A stretch of 64,000 nt of DNA from Sphingobacterium yanglingense (GCF_004363245.1 NZ_SNYV01000013.1:1-64000), one strand, 5' to 3'. Numbered from the stretch's first letter, positions 33,287 through 42,626 are shown. Program-made: numbers and translations. The notes: generated from the sequence alone by a model not told the origin.

Positions 33287-34346
33287 AGTTGGATTAATTG
33301 GGTTTTCGATTGGAGGGTACGTATTTCATGCACCCTTTATCGCTAGTAATCCAAATCTGGAATTATACAAAGTAACTGCTCGAAAAGAAGAGCAACAGAA
33401 GATGTTGGCCGAACGCTATCCTAATGCGATAGGCGTATTATCTGCGGAAGATATTATTCAAGATCCTGAAGTGGATATTGTGGTAGTAGCGACTTCCAAT
33501 GACGTACACTATAGTCTTACTAAAGCGGCTTTGGAGGCCGGAAAAAATGTGGTGGTAGAGAAACCATTTACCAATACTACCGCTGAAGCTGATGAGCTGA
33601 TCGCATTGGCAAAGGAAAAAGGTGTGTTACTATCAGTACACCATAATGCACGCTTTCATTCGGATTTCAAAACGGTGCAAAAAGTGCTGGCTTCGGGAAG
33701 ATTAGGGCGTGTCGTACATTACGAAGCGCGTTTTGACCGTTTCCGTAATTTTTTGCGGGAGGGAGCATGGCGTGAAGCAGCGCTTCCGGGCTCGGGCATA
33801 CACTATGACCTAGGGGCGCATTTGATTGATCAGGCGCTACAGTTATTTGGACATCCGGATTCGGTGTTTGCTGACCTAAGGGCGCAGCGTGATGGGGCTA
33901 AAGCAGTGGATGATTTTGAATTTATCTTGTCTTATCCAGGTCTTAAAGTATCCTTAAAAGGACAAATGCTGGCAAAGGAGCCTACACCGAGATTTGCTAT
34001 CTATGGCATGAATGGCTGTTTTGTAAAACGTGGAGTAGATCCGCAGGAAAACTTGCTGCGTGCCGGGGCGCGTCCAGAATCGGATCCAAGCTGGGGTGTA
34101 GAACCTGCCGAGATACAAGGTAAACTCTCGCTATTGGAGAATGGTCAGGATGTGGAGGAGTATGTACTCAGTGAAATCGGAACCGGACAGGATTTTTATA
34201 AAAATATTGTCGCGACATTATTGGGCGAAGAGGAGCTTTTTATAAAACCCGAACAGGCCCGCGATGTAATCCGTATCCTGGAACTAGCCGAGCAGTCTTG
34301 GGCAGAGCAAAGAACGGTGAAAACGGACGAACAGTTGATATCGTGA
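33273..34346 (+). CDS. Gfo/Idh/MocA-family oxidoreductase
   Basis: 357 residues. An N-terminal Rossmann fold (KVGLIGFSIGGYVFHAPFI) binds NAD(P). EKPFTNTTAEADELI is the family signature with the catalytic-site Lys, and SGIHYDLGAHLIDQAL carries the conserved Asp and His of the sugar-binding half. The family oxidises or reduces sugars and cyclitols; this substrate is unknown (closest in style to E. coli YdgJ/YhhX). Its start overlaps the ancestral end of vapD. Confidence 0.9.
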   Translation: MKKFKVGLIGFSIGGYVFHAPFIASNPNLELYKVTARKEEQQKMLAERYPNAIGVLSAEDIIQDPEVDIVVVATSNDVHYSLTKAALEAGKNVVVEKPFTNTTAEADELIALAKEKGVLLSVHHNARFHSDFKTVQKVLASGRLGRVVHYEARFDRFRNFLREGAWREAALPGSGIHYDLGAHLIDQALQLFGHPDSVFADLRAQRDGAKAVDDFEFILSYPGLKVSLKGQMLAKEPTPRFAIYGMNGCFVKRGVDPQENLLRAGARPESDPSWGVEPAEIQGKLSLLENGQDVEEYVLSEIGTGQDFYKNIVATLLGEEELFIKPEQARDVIRILELAEQSWAEQRTVKTDEQLIS

Positions 34347-34440
34347 ATAGGTAAAACTGTCAATGGGTAAAAATGTGAATAAGTGAAACTGATCTTAACC
34401 CTTTAACGATTTTACTCTTTAACTTTATAACTTTTATAAC
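34343..34440 (+). repeat. 8-bp-period array, locus C
   Basis: gtgaat, gtaaaa, gtcaat, gtaaaa, gtgaat, gtgaaa start every 8 bases from 34343. Then cttaac, tttaac, ttttac, tttaac, tataac, tataac run from 34394 with steps 8, 8, 8, 8, 9. It fills the whole gap between two genes and touches the next start codon. Confidence 0.75.
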
Positions 34441-35637
34441 TTGAACAACTACGACGCGATTATAATTGGCGCAGGAGCCTGTGGGTTGATGTGTGCTGTA
34501 CAGGCTGGAATGTTGGGTAAGAAGACTTTGGTCTTGGAGCGGAATGAAAAGCCTGGAGCCAAAATATTGATCTCTGGTGGTGGGCGTTGCAACTACACTA
34601 ATCTATATACCTCTACGGATAATTTTGTATCGGAAAATCCTAAGTTTCTGAACGCAGTGTTTGCACAATGGACTGTGGATGATACGGTAGCATTTTTTGA
34701 AAATTTTGGAAACATCGAAGGCCAGGAGAAGACGCTCGGGCAGCTTTTTCCGGTATCTAATAAAGCCAAAGATATTGTAGCTACATTCACCCAGCTGATG
34801 TATGATACGGGACAGGATATCTGGCTGAATACTTTAGTGAAAGAGCTAAAACAGGAAGGGACAGGCTATGTACTGACACTCGAAAGAAATGGCAGGATAG
34901 AATATATTACAGCTCCTAAGGTGGTGTTTGCATCTGGTGGACTGCCTGTCGCAAAATTGGGCGCATCTGATTTTGCGTTACGTACTGCCCGCGGATTGGG
35001 CCTAGAGGTGGTGCCTACAGCCCCAGGGCTGGTGCCGCTCACCATAACGGGGAAAGAGGCCGATTGGTATGCCTCGCTATCCGGTAACTCGGTATATGCA
35101 AGAGTGTATAATGATAAAATATCTTTTGAAGAAAATATCCTTTTTACACATTGGGGACTGAGTGGCCCTGCTATTCTTCAGATATCTTCGTACTGGCGTG
35201 CTGGGGAGTCTTTTACTATCGATCTATTGCCTAAGTTTAAACTTCGTGAATTGATTGCCGCAGAGCGGAATGCTGGCGGAAAACGTACCGTTGGACAATT
35301 ATTACAGGGGTATTTTACAAAAAAAATGGTGGAAGCATTAGCCCGGTTTTTGCCGATAGACGTAAAAATTGCCTCACTGAGTAAGGCAGATGCCAATCTG
35401 GTCGTGGATACGATCCATCAGTTTAAAGTCAAGCCAGCAGGTGATAAAGGCTATGATAAAGCGGAAGTGATGCGTGGAGGTGTATCTACGGCAGAGCTAA
35501 ATCCGAAGACATTGGAATCTAAGAAATACCCCGGCTTATATTTCGGTGGTGAAGCTGTCGATATTACGGGATGGCTCGGAGGCTATAACTTCCAATGGGC
35601 ATGGGCTGCAGGCTATGCGATAGCGCAAGATATATGA
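34441..35637 (+). CDS. HI0933/YhiN-family flavoprotein
   Basis: 398 residues, TTG start (the only candidate before the FAD motif). The dinucleotide-binding motif IIGAGACGLMCAVQAG is at 8-23, then ISGGGRCNYTN, and the C-terminal signature LYFGGEAVDITGWLGGYNFQWAWAAGY. The family (also BaiN/RdsA-like) contains FAD-dependent oxidoreductases of poorly known substrate. Single gene between two 8-bp-period arrays. Confidence 0.88.
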   Translation: MNNYDAIIIGAGACGLMCAVQAGMLGKKTLVLERNEKPGAKILISGGGRCNYTNLYTSTDNFVSENPKFLNAVFAQWTVDDTVAFFENFGNIEGQEKTLGQLFPVSNKAKDIVATFTQLMYDTGQDIWLNTLVKELKQEGTGYVLTLERNGRIEYITAPKVVFASGGLPVAKLGASDFALRTARGLGLEVVPTAPGLVPLTITGKEADWYASLSGNSVYARVYNDKISFEENILFTHWGLSGPAILQISSYWRAGESFTIDLLPKFKLRELIAAERNAGGKRTVGQLLQGYFTKKMVEALARFLPIDVKIASLSKADANLVVDTIHQFKVKPAGDKGYDKAEVMRGGVSTAELNPKTLESKKYPGLYFGGEAVDITGWLGGYNFQWAWAAGYAIAQDI

Positions 35638-35643
35638 TGGAAG

Positions 35644-35769
35644 GTGATGGAGTTAACAAGTTATCAGGTGAGGAAGTTAACAAGTTATCAGGTGAACAAG
35701 TTAACTAGATAACAGGATAACACGTTCACTCGATAACAGGATAACTCGATAACAAGATAACTCGATAAC
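35644..35769. repeat. 8-bp-period array, locus D (16 units)
   Basis: Sixteen six-base words (gtgatg, gttaac, gttatc, gtgagg, gttaac, gttatc, gtgaac, gttaac, gataac, gataac, gttcac, then gataac five times) start every 8 bases without a slip from 35644 to 35764. Two variable bases separate the words. The array fills the gap between two convergent genes. Confidence 0.9.
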
Positions 35770-35773
35770 AAAT

Positions 35774-36937
35774 CTACATCCTCTTTTTATAAATACTGTC
35801 CACAATCAATGCTATAGCCCCATCTCCGGTCACATTACAAGCGGTACCAAAGCTATCCATCGCAATATATAGGGAGATCATCAACGCTTGATTCTGTAGG
35901 TCAAAGCCCAACATAGAGGCAATGACACCGATTGCAGCTATAATGGCTCCGCCAGGTACGCCCGGTGCGGCAATCATGGTGACACCCAGCATACAGATAA
36001 AACCAGACATCTGTAAGGGATCAATGGGCATTCCTTGCATTAACATTAAAGCGACTACACAGGCTACAATCTTAAGCATACTCCCTGCAAGGTGTATGGT
36101 AGCACACAGAGGAACAGTAAAGTTTGCGATATCTTCACTGACACCTGCCTTTTTTGCCTGTGCCAATGTAACCGGGATGGTCGCGGCAGAAGACTGGGTG
36201 CCCAGCGCTGTAAAATAGGCGGGCATCATGGTCATCAACAATCGGAATGGATTTTTCTTTCCTATAAGCCCAGCTATGCAAAACTGTATTGCAAGGAGCA
36301 GGATGTGCATAATGAAAATAACTCCAATGATTTTGATGAATACATCCAATATGAGACCTACTTTGCCCGAATACGTCATATCCAGAAAAATGCCGAATAT
36401 GAATACGGGAAGAATGGGTATAATCAGTTTTTCTATCAAAAAAGAAATAATCTTTTCAAAATCAATAGCGACCTTCTCCAGCGTTGAGTTTTCTATACGA
36501 GTCAATCCTATACCGATGAGAAAGGCAAATACCAGTGCGCTCATGACATCAAAAATAGGAGGGAAGCTGAGCGTGAAATATGGCGCCAATGCTTTGTTAG
36601 ATTCTTCGATCGTGGCAGCGGCCTGTCCATCGATAAGCGATGGAAATAGGGCCATACTACCAAAGTAGGATGAAAAACCTGCAAACAGAGTAGAGCCGTA
36701 GGCTATTCCTACAGTCATGAGTAATAGCTTTCCGGCAGTTTTACCGAGTTTGGCAATTGCAGGGATAATCAGTCCCACAATAATCAGGGGAATCAAAAAT
36801 TTGAGTAGCTGATCGAATAGGGAATTGAAGGTCGCAAAAATGCGACCTATGGATTCCGGAATAATATAGCCCATGCCTATACCGAGCGCAATTGCTACGA
36901 CGACTCGGAAGAGAAGGTTGTTGGTGATTTGTTTCAT
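35774..36937 (-). CDS. Dicarboxylate/amino acid:cation symporter (DAACS)
   Basis: 387 residues with about eight membrane helices and two re-entrant loops. Helical hairpin 1 shows TQSSAATIPVT, hairpin 2 APGVPGGA, and helix 8 DSFGTACNVTGDGAIALIVD, the GltPh-type substrate and sodium site. It imports C4-dicarboxylates or acidic/neutral amino acids. It ends 12 bases after the oligopeptidase stop reading on the same strand, so the two genes may be cotranscribed (peptidase then symporter). Confidence 0.9.
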   Translation of the reverse strand: MKQITNNLLFRVVVAIALGIGMGYIIPESIGRIFATFNSLFDQLLKFLIPLIIVGLIIPAIAKLGKTAGKLLLMTVGIAYGSTLFAGFSSYFGSMALFPSLIDGQAAATIEESNKALAPYFTLSFPPIFDVMSALVFAFLIGIGLTRIENSTLEKVAIDFEKIISFLIEKLIIPILPVFIFGIFLDMTYSGKVGLILDVFIKIIGVIFIMHILLLAIQFCIAGLIGKKNPFRLLMTMMPAYFTALGTQSSAATIPVTLAQAKKAGVSEDIANFTVPLCATIHLAGSMLKIVACVVALMLMQGMPIDPLQMSGFICMLGVTMIAAPGVPGGAIIAAIGVIASMLGFDLQNQALMISLYIAMDSFGTACNVTGDGAIALIVDSIYKKRM

Positions 36938-36949
36938 CCTTATGGTTTG

Positions 36950-38980
36950 TTATTTCAATAGACCGGCCCGTTTTAACAGAGGTTCTACTTGCGGCTCTTG
37001 TCCTCTAAAACGAAGATATAGTGTCATTGGATGTTCGGTTCCTCCCTTGGAAAGTACGGACTCCTTAAATTTTGTAGCAATCTCCCTGTTGAATATGCCA
37101 TTCTCCTGAAAGTATGCAAATGCATCTGCGTCCAGTACTTCGGCCCACTTGTAGCTGTAATATCCGGAGGAATATCCACCGTTGAAGATATGCGAAAAGC
37201 TAGGGCTCATGGCATTCTCTGCAACATCAGGATACAGTTTTGTGGAAGCAAATTGTTGGTTCTCGAAATCTTTTATAGAACTGATAGCACGTGGATCTGT
37301 TCCGTGCCAGCCCATGTCCAATAGTCCAAAGCTGATCTGTCGTAGGGTAGCCATTCCTTCCAGGAAGGATGCAGATTCTTTGATTTTCTCGACCAGTTCC
37401 ATCGGGATATTTTCCCCTGTCTGGTAATGCTTGGCAAATAGGGCGAGGGCTTCCTCTTCGTAACACCAGTTTTCCATAATCTGGCTCGGTAGCTCGACAA
37501 AATCCCAATATACCGATGTGCCTGAAAGCCCAGGGTAGGTGGTGTCTGCCAGCATGCCGTGTAGGGCATGGCCAAACTCATGGAATAGGGTGGTGACCTC
37601 TTGGAAGGTCAGTAAGGAAGGTTTGGACGCGGTAGGTGGAGTAAAATTACATACAATAGAAACGTGAGGACGTTCTTCTATTCCCTGATAATGATACTGC
37701 GGTTTAAAGGAAGTCATCCAGGCACCATTACGCTTACCTTTACGAGGGAAGAAGTCGGTATAGAAGATAGCGACCAATTCGCCTGCATCATTGCTCACCT
37801 CAAAAGTTTGTACTTCAGGGTGATATTTATCGAGGTTGTGGACTTCTTTGAAGTGTAGCCCATAAAGCAAACGAGCTGTCTCATAGGCTCCGGCTAGTAC
37901 TTTTTCGAGCTGAAAGTAAGGTTTTAGTTTCTCGTCATCTAGATTGAAACGTTCTTGTTTTAGTTTCTCAGCGTAATAGGCGCCGTCCCATTTTTCCAAC
38001 TGGGTGATGCCATCCAATTTTTTAGCAAAGTCAGAAAGCTCTTGGAACTCCCGTTCGGCAGCAGGTTTGGCTTTCTGCAAAAGGTCATCCAAAAACGCTT
38101 TTACTTTATCTGGCGATTGTGCCATACGTTCGGCCAATACAAAGTGAGCGTGGGTGTCATAACCTAATAGCTGGGCTCTTTGGAAGCGAAGCTTAGCGAT
38201 TTTGAGCACGTTTTCTTCATTATTGTACTCATTGTCTTGAAATGCTTTACGACCAGCAGCCAAGGCTAGCTCCCGGCGGAGGGCTCTGTTGTCTGCATAG
38301 GTTACAAATGGGATGTAGCTGGGATAATCTAAGGTAAATAACCAGCCTTTTTTATCTTGGCTTTCCGCTAGTGCGGCAGCTGCTTCTATGAGTCCATCAG
38401 GTAGTCCTGCTAGATCAGCTTCGTCTTCTATCAGCAGTTGGTAAGCATTGGTCTCTGCCAGTACGTTTTCGCCGAATTTTAGTTTTAGTACCGCGAGCTC
38501 TGCATCTATTTTACGAAGTTCTTCTTTGGCTTCACCCTGTAGCAATGCGCCATTACGGGCAAAATCTTTATAAGACTTTTCTAATAGCGTCCGTTGTTCG
38601 GTACTAAGGTCAAGGTCTGCACGTTGTTCATATACCTTCTGTATACGTTCGAATAGATCAAAATTGAGGGTGATGTCATTGCTCAGTTCAGAGAGCTTTG
38701 GTGCCACCTTCTGCGCTATCTTCTCGAGTTCGTCATTGGTCTCGGCCGAATGGAGATTGAAGAAAATGCTGGAAAGACGGTCTAAGGTCATTCCTGAGAA
38801 AGCCATAGCTTCTACAGTGTTTTCAAAAGTCGGAGGGGCAGGATTATTGACGATAGCGTCTACTTCGTCCTTTGTTTTTTGGATAGCTTCTTCGAAAGCC
38901 GGAATATAATCTTCGTTCTTTATCTGCGAAAATGGTGCTGTATTGTGCAGCGTATTAAATGTGTTCGTTAATATTGCCAT
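36950..38980 (-). CDS. dcp: M3-family oligopeptidase (peptidyl-dipeptidase Dcp type)
   Basis: 676 residues. The zinc site is TTLFHEFGHALHGML (about residue 460), with the distal Glu in SVYWDFVELPSQIMENW, both typical of M3 peptidases such as Dcp and oligopeptidase A. No signal peptide, so it is cytoplasmic (or periplasmic by an unseen route). It degrades short peptides. A terminator-like hairpin separates it from trpB upstream; the DAACS gene lies 12 bases downstream. Confidence 0.92.
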   Translation of the reverse strand: MAILTNTFNTLHNTAPFSQIKNEDYIPAFEEAIQKTKDEVDAIVNNPAPPTFENTVEAMAFSGMTLDRLSSIFFNLHSAETNDELEKIAQKVAPKLSELSNDITLNFDLFERIQKVYEQRADLDLSTEQRTLLEKSYKDFARNGALLQGEAKEELRKIDAELAVLKLKFGENVLAETNAYQLLIEDEADLAGLPDGLIEAAAALAESQDKKGWLFTLDYPSYIPFVTYADNRALRRELALAAGRKAFQDNEYNNEENVLKIAKLRFQRAQLLGYDTHAHFVLAERMAQSPDKVKAFLDDLLQKAKPAAEREFQELSDFAKKLDGITQLEKWDGAYYAEKLKQERFNLDDEKLKPYFQLEKVLAGAYETARLLYGLHFKEVHNLDKYHPEVQTFEVSNDAGELVAIFYTDFFPRKGKRNGAWMTSFKPQYHYQGIEERPHVSIVCNFTPPTASKPSLLTFQEVTTLFHEFGHALHGMLADTTYPGLSGTSVYWDFVELPSQIMENWCYEEEALALFAKHYQTGENIPMELVEKIKESASFLEGMATLRQISFGLLDMGWHGTDPRAISSIKDFENQQFASTKLYPDVAENAMSPSFSHIFNGGYSSGYYSYKWAEVLDADAFAYFQENGIFNREIATKFKESVLSKGGTEHPMTLYLRFRGQEPQVEPLLKRAGLLK

Positions 38981-38991
38981 GGGGTAAAGTT

Positions 38992-39032
38992 AACAAATAT
39001 TTGTGCGGATTGTATCCGCACAAATATCTGTT
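38992..39032 (-). terminator. Terminator between trpB and the oligopeptidase gene
   Basis: A stem of 13 or more perfect pairs (atatttgtgcgga with tccgcacaaatat), extended by aac.../...gtt. It lies just after the trpB stop on the minus strand, A/T-rich at both ends. Confidence 0.75.
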
Positions 39033-39039
39033 AAAGCTA

Positions 39040-40215
39040 TTACATCTCCCGCTCGACGTCTTTGTCTCCTCTACCGGATACATTGACGATAGCCAATTCG
39101 TTTTTACCTTTCAGTAACTTGATCGCTAAGGCTACGGCATGGGCACTTTCGATGGCAGTAGTAATCCCTTCTAGGCGGGACAATAACTTGTAAGCCTCGA
39201 TTGCCTCTTGATCCGTAACCGGATAGTATTGTGCGCGGTTCGTATCTTTTAGATAGGCGTGTTGCGGTGATATTCCTGGGTAATCCAAACCCGCTGCAAT
39301 GGATTTGGAAGCTATCGGTTCGCCATTGTCATCGACAAGACAGTAGGAACGTGTACCTTGGAATACGGTAGGTTTGCCAAATGATAGGGTAGCAGCCGTG
39401 TTTGGATAGGTACCATCGCCACCACCTTCGGCACCATGGATAGATACTTCTTTGTCTTCTAAGAAACCAGAGAACAAGCCTATAGCATTGGAGCCACCAC
39501 CTACCGAAGCAAAAATGCTATCGGGTAAGCGTCCTTCAAATGCAAGGATCTGCTGACGGGCTTCCTGACCGATTACGGACTGGAAGTAGCCGACCATCTT
39601 AGGGTAAGGGTGTGGGCCTACGTGTGATCCCAATAGATAGAAAGACGTCGGATTCTCGATATAATAACCCAAAGCCGCATCGACGGCATCTTTAAGGGTT
39701 TTGCTACCGAGTTCTGTAGCGATAACTTCTGCTCCTAGGAGACGCATACGTCTCACGTTGAGGGCTTGACGCTCGACATCTATCGCTCCCATGAACACCT
39801 TACAAGGGATGCCTAGCAACGCCGATGCTGTAGCAGCGGCAACTCCATGTTGGCCAGCTCCAGTTTCGGCAATGATCTCTTTTGCTCCCATTCTCTTAGC
39901 AAGTAAGATTTGTCCGATACAGTTGTTGATCTTATGTGAGCCTGTATGGTTGAGGTCCTCACGTTTTAAGTATATTTTAGAACCTACGTATTCACTTAGA
40001 TTTTTAGCATGAAATAGGGCAGAAGGTCTTCCAACGTAGTTTTTTAGCAGTTGAATGAACTCTTCGTTGAACTCTGCTTTTTGTGTTTCGTTGTCAAAAA
40101 AATCAGCGAGTTGTTGTAATTGTTTCTCTAATACGGGTGGAATATAGGCTCCCCCATACTCACCATAGCTGCCTTGGTGAGCAAGCATGGAAGGATTTGG
40201 TTTGACTTCTATCAT
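39040..40215 (-). CDS. trpB: Tryptophan synthase beta chain
   Basis: 391 residues. PLP lysine in HTGSHKINN (about residue 90), catalytic Glu in AETGAGQHGVA, phosphate loop VGGGSNAIG and C-terminal VNVSGRGDKDV. It makes tryptophan from indole and serine. It stands alone here: no trpA, trpC or trpD within the window, unlike the usual trp operon. It has the alpha-responsive TrpB1 residues as far as I can judge, so a trpA gene should exist elsewhere. Confidence 0.96.
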   Translation of the reverse strand: MIEVKPNPSMLAHQGSYGEYGGAYIPPVLEKQLQQLADFFDNETQKAEFNEEFIQLLKNYVGRPSALFHAKNLSEYVGSKIYLKREDLNHTGSHKINNCIGQILLAKRMGAKEIIAETGAGQHGVAAATASALLGIPCKVFMGAIDVERQALNVRRMRLLGAEVIATELGSKTLKDAVDAALGYYIENPTSFYLLGSHVGPHPYPKMVGYFQSVIGQEARQQILAFEGRLPDSIFASVGGGSNAIGLFSGFLEDKEVSIHGAEGGGDGTYPNTAATLSFGKPTVFQGTRSYCLVDDNGEPIASKSIAAGLDYPGISPQHAYLKDTNRAQYYPVTDQEAIEAYKLLSRLEGITTAIESAHAVALAIKLLKGKNELAIVNVSGRGDKDVEREM

Positions 40216-40244
40216 TGTAGTTTTGATGTTATATTATTGAGCGT

Positions 40245-40276
40245 TAAACTTAGATAAATTATCTAGAATAAACAAG
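40245..40276 (-). promoter_or_regulatory. Candidate trpB promoter
   Basis: On the minus strand: CTTG, 20 bases, TAAGTTTA, one mismatch from each Bacteroidota element (TTTG, TAnnTTTG). Located 30 bases before the trpB start. Confidence 0.45.
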
Positions 40277-40301
40277 GTAGAAGTCGGTTAATATGGTAAG
40301 A

Positions 40302-40353
40302 AGAAGCCTCTTTGCTTCTCGTAAATTCACTTTTTAAAGGGCAAAGGGCTTCT
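40302..40353 (-). terminator. Hairpin between the flavohemoglobin gene and trpB
   Basis: agaagcctctttgc (40302-40315) pairs with gcaaagggcttct (40341-40353) with one bulged base and a 25-base loop. It probably ends the flavohemoglobin transcript. No strong T-run is present, so an attenuator-like role ahead of trpB cannot be excluded. Confidence 0.45.
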
Positions 40354-40444
40354 AAAAAGCTACATCCTCGATGAGTGATGATTAAAGCCTGATAGAAACC
40401 CTTCTATAGTTAGTGGTTTGGTACAACAATATAACGGAGACCTG

Positions 40445-41656
40445 CTAGTTCAATTGAAGGGATGCAGGCCCAAATTCTTCAAAGTGTATGGTTTCAATAG
40501 GTACGCCATTGGTAATCAGAAAATCATAATGCTTGCTGATGAAAGGAGCTGGCCCACAAATATAGTAATCAGTCTCGGGTTTTAATATTTCGTTTTTCAA
40601 TAATTCGAGTTCGACACGTCCCCGGTAGTGATTTTTTGCCGTAGATTGTTCGTTCTCGTAAAAGATATGTTGATCTAGTTGAGTATAGTTTACACTGATC
40701 TCGGCTATTTTATCCTTGAATGCGTGTACCTGTTCGCTGCGGCATCCGTGGATCCAGGTTACGGCTGGTATGCTCCGTACGTCTGGTGTGGAGACAATAT
40801 ATTCTAGCATAGACAATAGTGGAGTCTGGCCGACACCACCGCTGATGAAAACCTTATGTGATGGAGTCTGTTTGTTTAGCACAAAGGAACCAGCTGGAGC
40901 AGTCAGTTCGACAAGGTCTCCGGTATAGATATGGTCATGAAGGCGATTGCTGATCATACCATCGGGATGCTGGCTGCCGGCTTCTCGTTTTACAGAGATC
41001 CGATAGTATTTTCCATTGGGCGCGCAAGAGATACTGTATTGGCGTGGCTGTAGAAGATTGAGTTCAGGAAGGAACAAACGAAGACTGATATACTGTCCCG
41101 GCAGATAATCGGCTACATCGCCTCCATCAGAAGGATACAGATAGAATGAGGTGATTTCGGCAGACTCTTTGACCCGTTCTCGGACGACAAATGGCCGCCA
41201 TCCTGTCCATCCGCCCTTTTTTGCGGTCTGCTGGCTATAGATTTTTTGTTCGTGGCCAGTCATGATGGCAGCAAGCTGTTGGTAGGCGAGCGTCCATGCC
41301 TCGAGCAATTCGGGACTAGCAGCGTCCCCTAGCACTTCGGAAATCGAAGCAATCAGGTGCTGTCCGACGATAGCATAATGCTCCGGACGGATGTCTAGAC
41401 TCGTATGCTTGTGGCCGATATGGTCTACAGCAGGCATTAATACCGCCGGGTTCTCAATGTGCTCGGCATAAGCGAGTACCGCCATAGCTAGGGCAGTCTG
41501 TTGTCTGCTGTTCTGCTGATTGCCCATATTAAAAACATGCTTTAGCTCTGGATTGTGTACGAACATACGTTTGTAAAAATGGCTGGTCAGTAATACGCCA
41601 TGTTCTTTTAGTATAGGTACTGTGCTTTTTACGAGTTGTATTTGATCTGTTGTCAT
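40445..41656 (-). CDS. hmp: Flavohemoglobin (nitric oxide dioxygenase)
   Basis: 403 residues from the ATG starting MTTDQIQLV; a TTG further upstream would overlap the operator. The globin domain spans about 1-135 (proximal His in GHKHTSLDIRPEHYAIVGQHL). The FAD domain follows (about 150-260, PGQYISLRL...RQYSISCAPNG), then the NAD domain (SGGVGQTPLLSMLE, DYYICGPAPFI). It converts NO to nitrate. An Rrf2-type operator lies just upstream, and the Rrf2 gene is the next gene on the same strand. Confidence 0.93.
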   Translation of the reverse strand: MTTDQIQLVKSTVPILKEHGVLLTSHFYKRMFVHNPELKHVFNMGNQQNSRQQTALAMAVLAYAEHIENPAVLMPAVDHIGHKHTSLDIRPEHYAIVGQHLIASISEVLGDAASPELLEAWTLAYQQLAAIMTGHEQKIYSQQTAKKGGWTGWRPFVVRERVKESAEITSFYLYPSDGGDVADYLPGQYISLRLFLPELNLLQPRQYSISCAPNGKYYRISVKREAGSQHPDGMISNRLHDHIYTGDLVELTAPAGSFVLNKQTPSHKVFISGGVGQTPLLSMLEYIVSTPDVRSIPAVTWIHGCRSEQVHAFKDKIAEISVNYTQLDQHIFYENEQSTAKNHYRGRVELELLKNEILKPETDYYICGPAPFISKHYDFLITNGVPIETIHFEEFGPASLQLN

Positions 41657-41672
41657 GATATATTGAATAATT

Positions 41673-41692
41673 AAAAGATATTTTTGTCTTCT
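41673..41692 (-). promoter_or_regulatory. Rrf2-type operator upstream of hmp
   Basis: The core AAGATATTTTTGTCTT matches the reverse complement of the core of the palindrome at 42611-42642. It lies 17 bases before the hmp start, where a bound repressor would block transcription. Confidence 0.65.
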
Positions 41693-41774
41693 ATTTTTGT
41701 GCGCGATATCCAAAATTGATTTCTCGTCAATCTAATAGTGGATGTTTTTGTCCTTTATTAGGGTTTAAAAAAAG

Positions 41775-42212
41775 TTATTTGTTGAGCGTAAGGGCTCCTG
41801 TCAAAAGCTCGCTGTTAAACTCTCCGATACTGGTATTATAAAGCATGTGGGTCAACTGGTTTCTAACTTTCTTAAATTCATTATGAAGAGGGCAGGGGTT
41901 GCTTTCGGAGCAGTAGCTGAGTCCCATGCCGCAACCTGTAAATATTTCGTCTCCCTCTAGGCAGGTGATGATGTCTGCTAAGGGGCGTTTCAGTCCATTA
42001 GGCTCGATGTAAAAACCGCCATTGGGACCTTTGATGGAGGAGATAATTCCGCCTTTACTGAGCTTTTGTAGTATTTTGGCTAAAAAATGTTCCGGGGAGT
42101 TGATGTTTTCGGCAATCTCTTTGATACCTGGACGGCTCCCATCAGCGGAGTGACTGGCAATATAAAAAACCGCCCGCATCGCATACTCACATGTTTTAGA
42201 AAAAAGTCCCAT
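41775..42212 (-). CDS. Rrf2-family (NsrR/IscR-like) transcription regulator
   Basis: 145 residues. An N-terminal winged helix (MGLFSKTCEYAMRAVFYIAS...INSPEHFLAKILQKLSKGGIISSIKGPNGGF) is followed by the cysteine loop CLEGDEIFTGCGMGLSYCSESNPC, which can hold a [2Fe-2S] or [4Fe-4S] cluster. NsrR-type members sense NO and repress hmp. The cupin gene is 3 bases upstream and hmp about 118 bases downstream. The matching operators before hmp and before the cupin gene fit autoregulation and control of hmp. Confidence 0.9.
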   Translation of the reverse strand: MGLFSKTCEYAMRAVFYIASHSADGSRPGIKEIAENINSPEHFLAKILQKLSKGGIISSIKGPNGGFYIEPNGLKRPLADIITCLEGDEIFTGCGMGLSYCSESNPCPLHNEFKKVRNQLTHMLYNTSIGEFNSELLTGALTLNK

Positions 42213-42215
42213 TGA

Positions 42216-42560
42216 TTATTTTCCTTCTACTGCTTGTTGTACCCGTTCTATCTGATCTCCTTTGTAAAGGGAAAGACGTACTATGCTATCGGCAGTAGCT
42301 TTAAGGTCATGTACGATATTGCCCTCAAGGCTAATGAGCGATCCTTTTGGTAGGGAATAACGAGCTTCTCCAACACCAAAATCGATAAAACCTTCGACGA
42401 CCTCTACGATAATAGGGTAGGGAGCCTTGTGGGCTTTCATTTCCTGTCCCTCCCGAAAAGTGATACGGATTTCCTTGCTGTAAGCATTATTGATCAGAAC
42501 CTGGGCAGAAGGATGATTTTCTGCATAGCTGATGTTTTCTAGAAGAGATATTATTTCCAT
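42216..42560 (-). CDS. Small cupin-domain protein
   Basis: 114 residues forming one cupin barrel (ITFREGQEMKAHKAPYPIIVEVVEGFIDFGVGEARYSLPKGSLISLEGNIVHDLKA). It has potential metal ligands HKAP and H in VHDL. It is the first gene of an operon with the Rrf2 regulator (3-base gap), so it probably takes part in the response to nitrosative stress. Exact function unknown. Confidence 0.8.
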   Translation of the reverse strand: MEIISLLENISYAENHPSAQVLINNAYSKEIRITFREGQEMKAHKAPYPIIVEVVEGFIDFGVGEARYSLPKGSLISLEGNIVHDLKATADSIVRLSLYKGDQIERVQQAVEGK

Positions 42561-42595
42561 GTTACTGTTATTGATCTCTGTGGTGATTGATGAAA

Positions 42596-42626
42596 CAAAT
42601 ATAGGTATTTCTGAATAAAAGACAAA
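42596..42626 (-). promoter_or_regulatory. Strong promoter of the cupin-rrf2 operon
   Basis: Minus strand: TTTG (42623-42626), exactly 19 bases, then TATATTTG (42596-42603), a full match to the Bacteroidota -33/-7 consensus. Confidence 0.85.
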
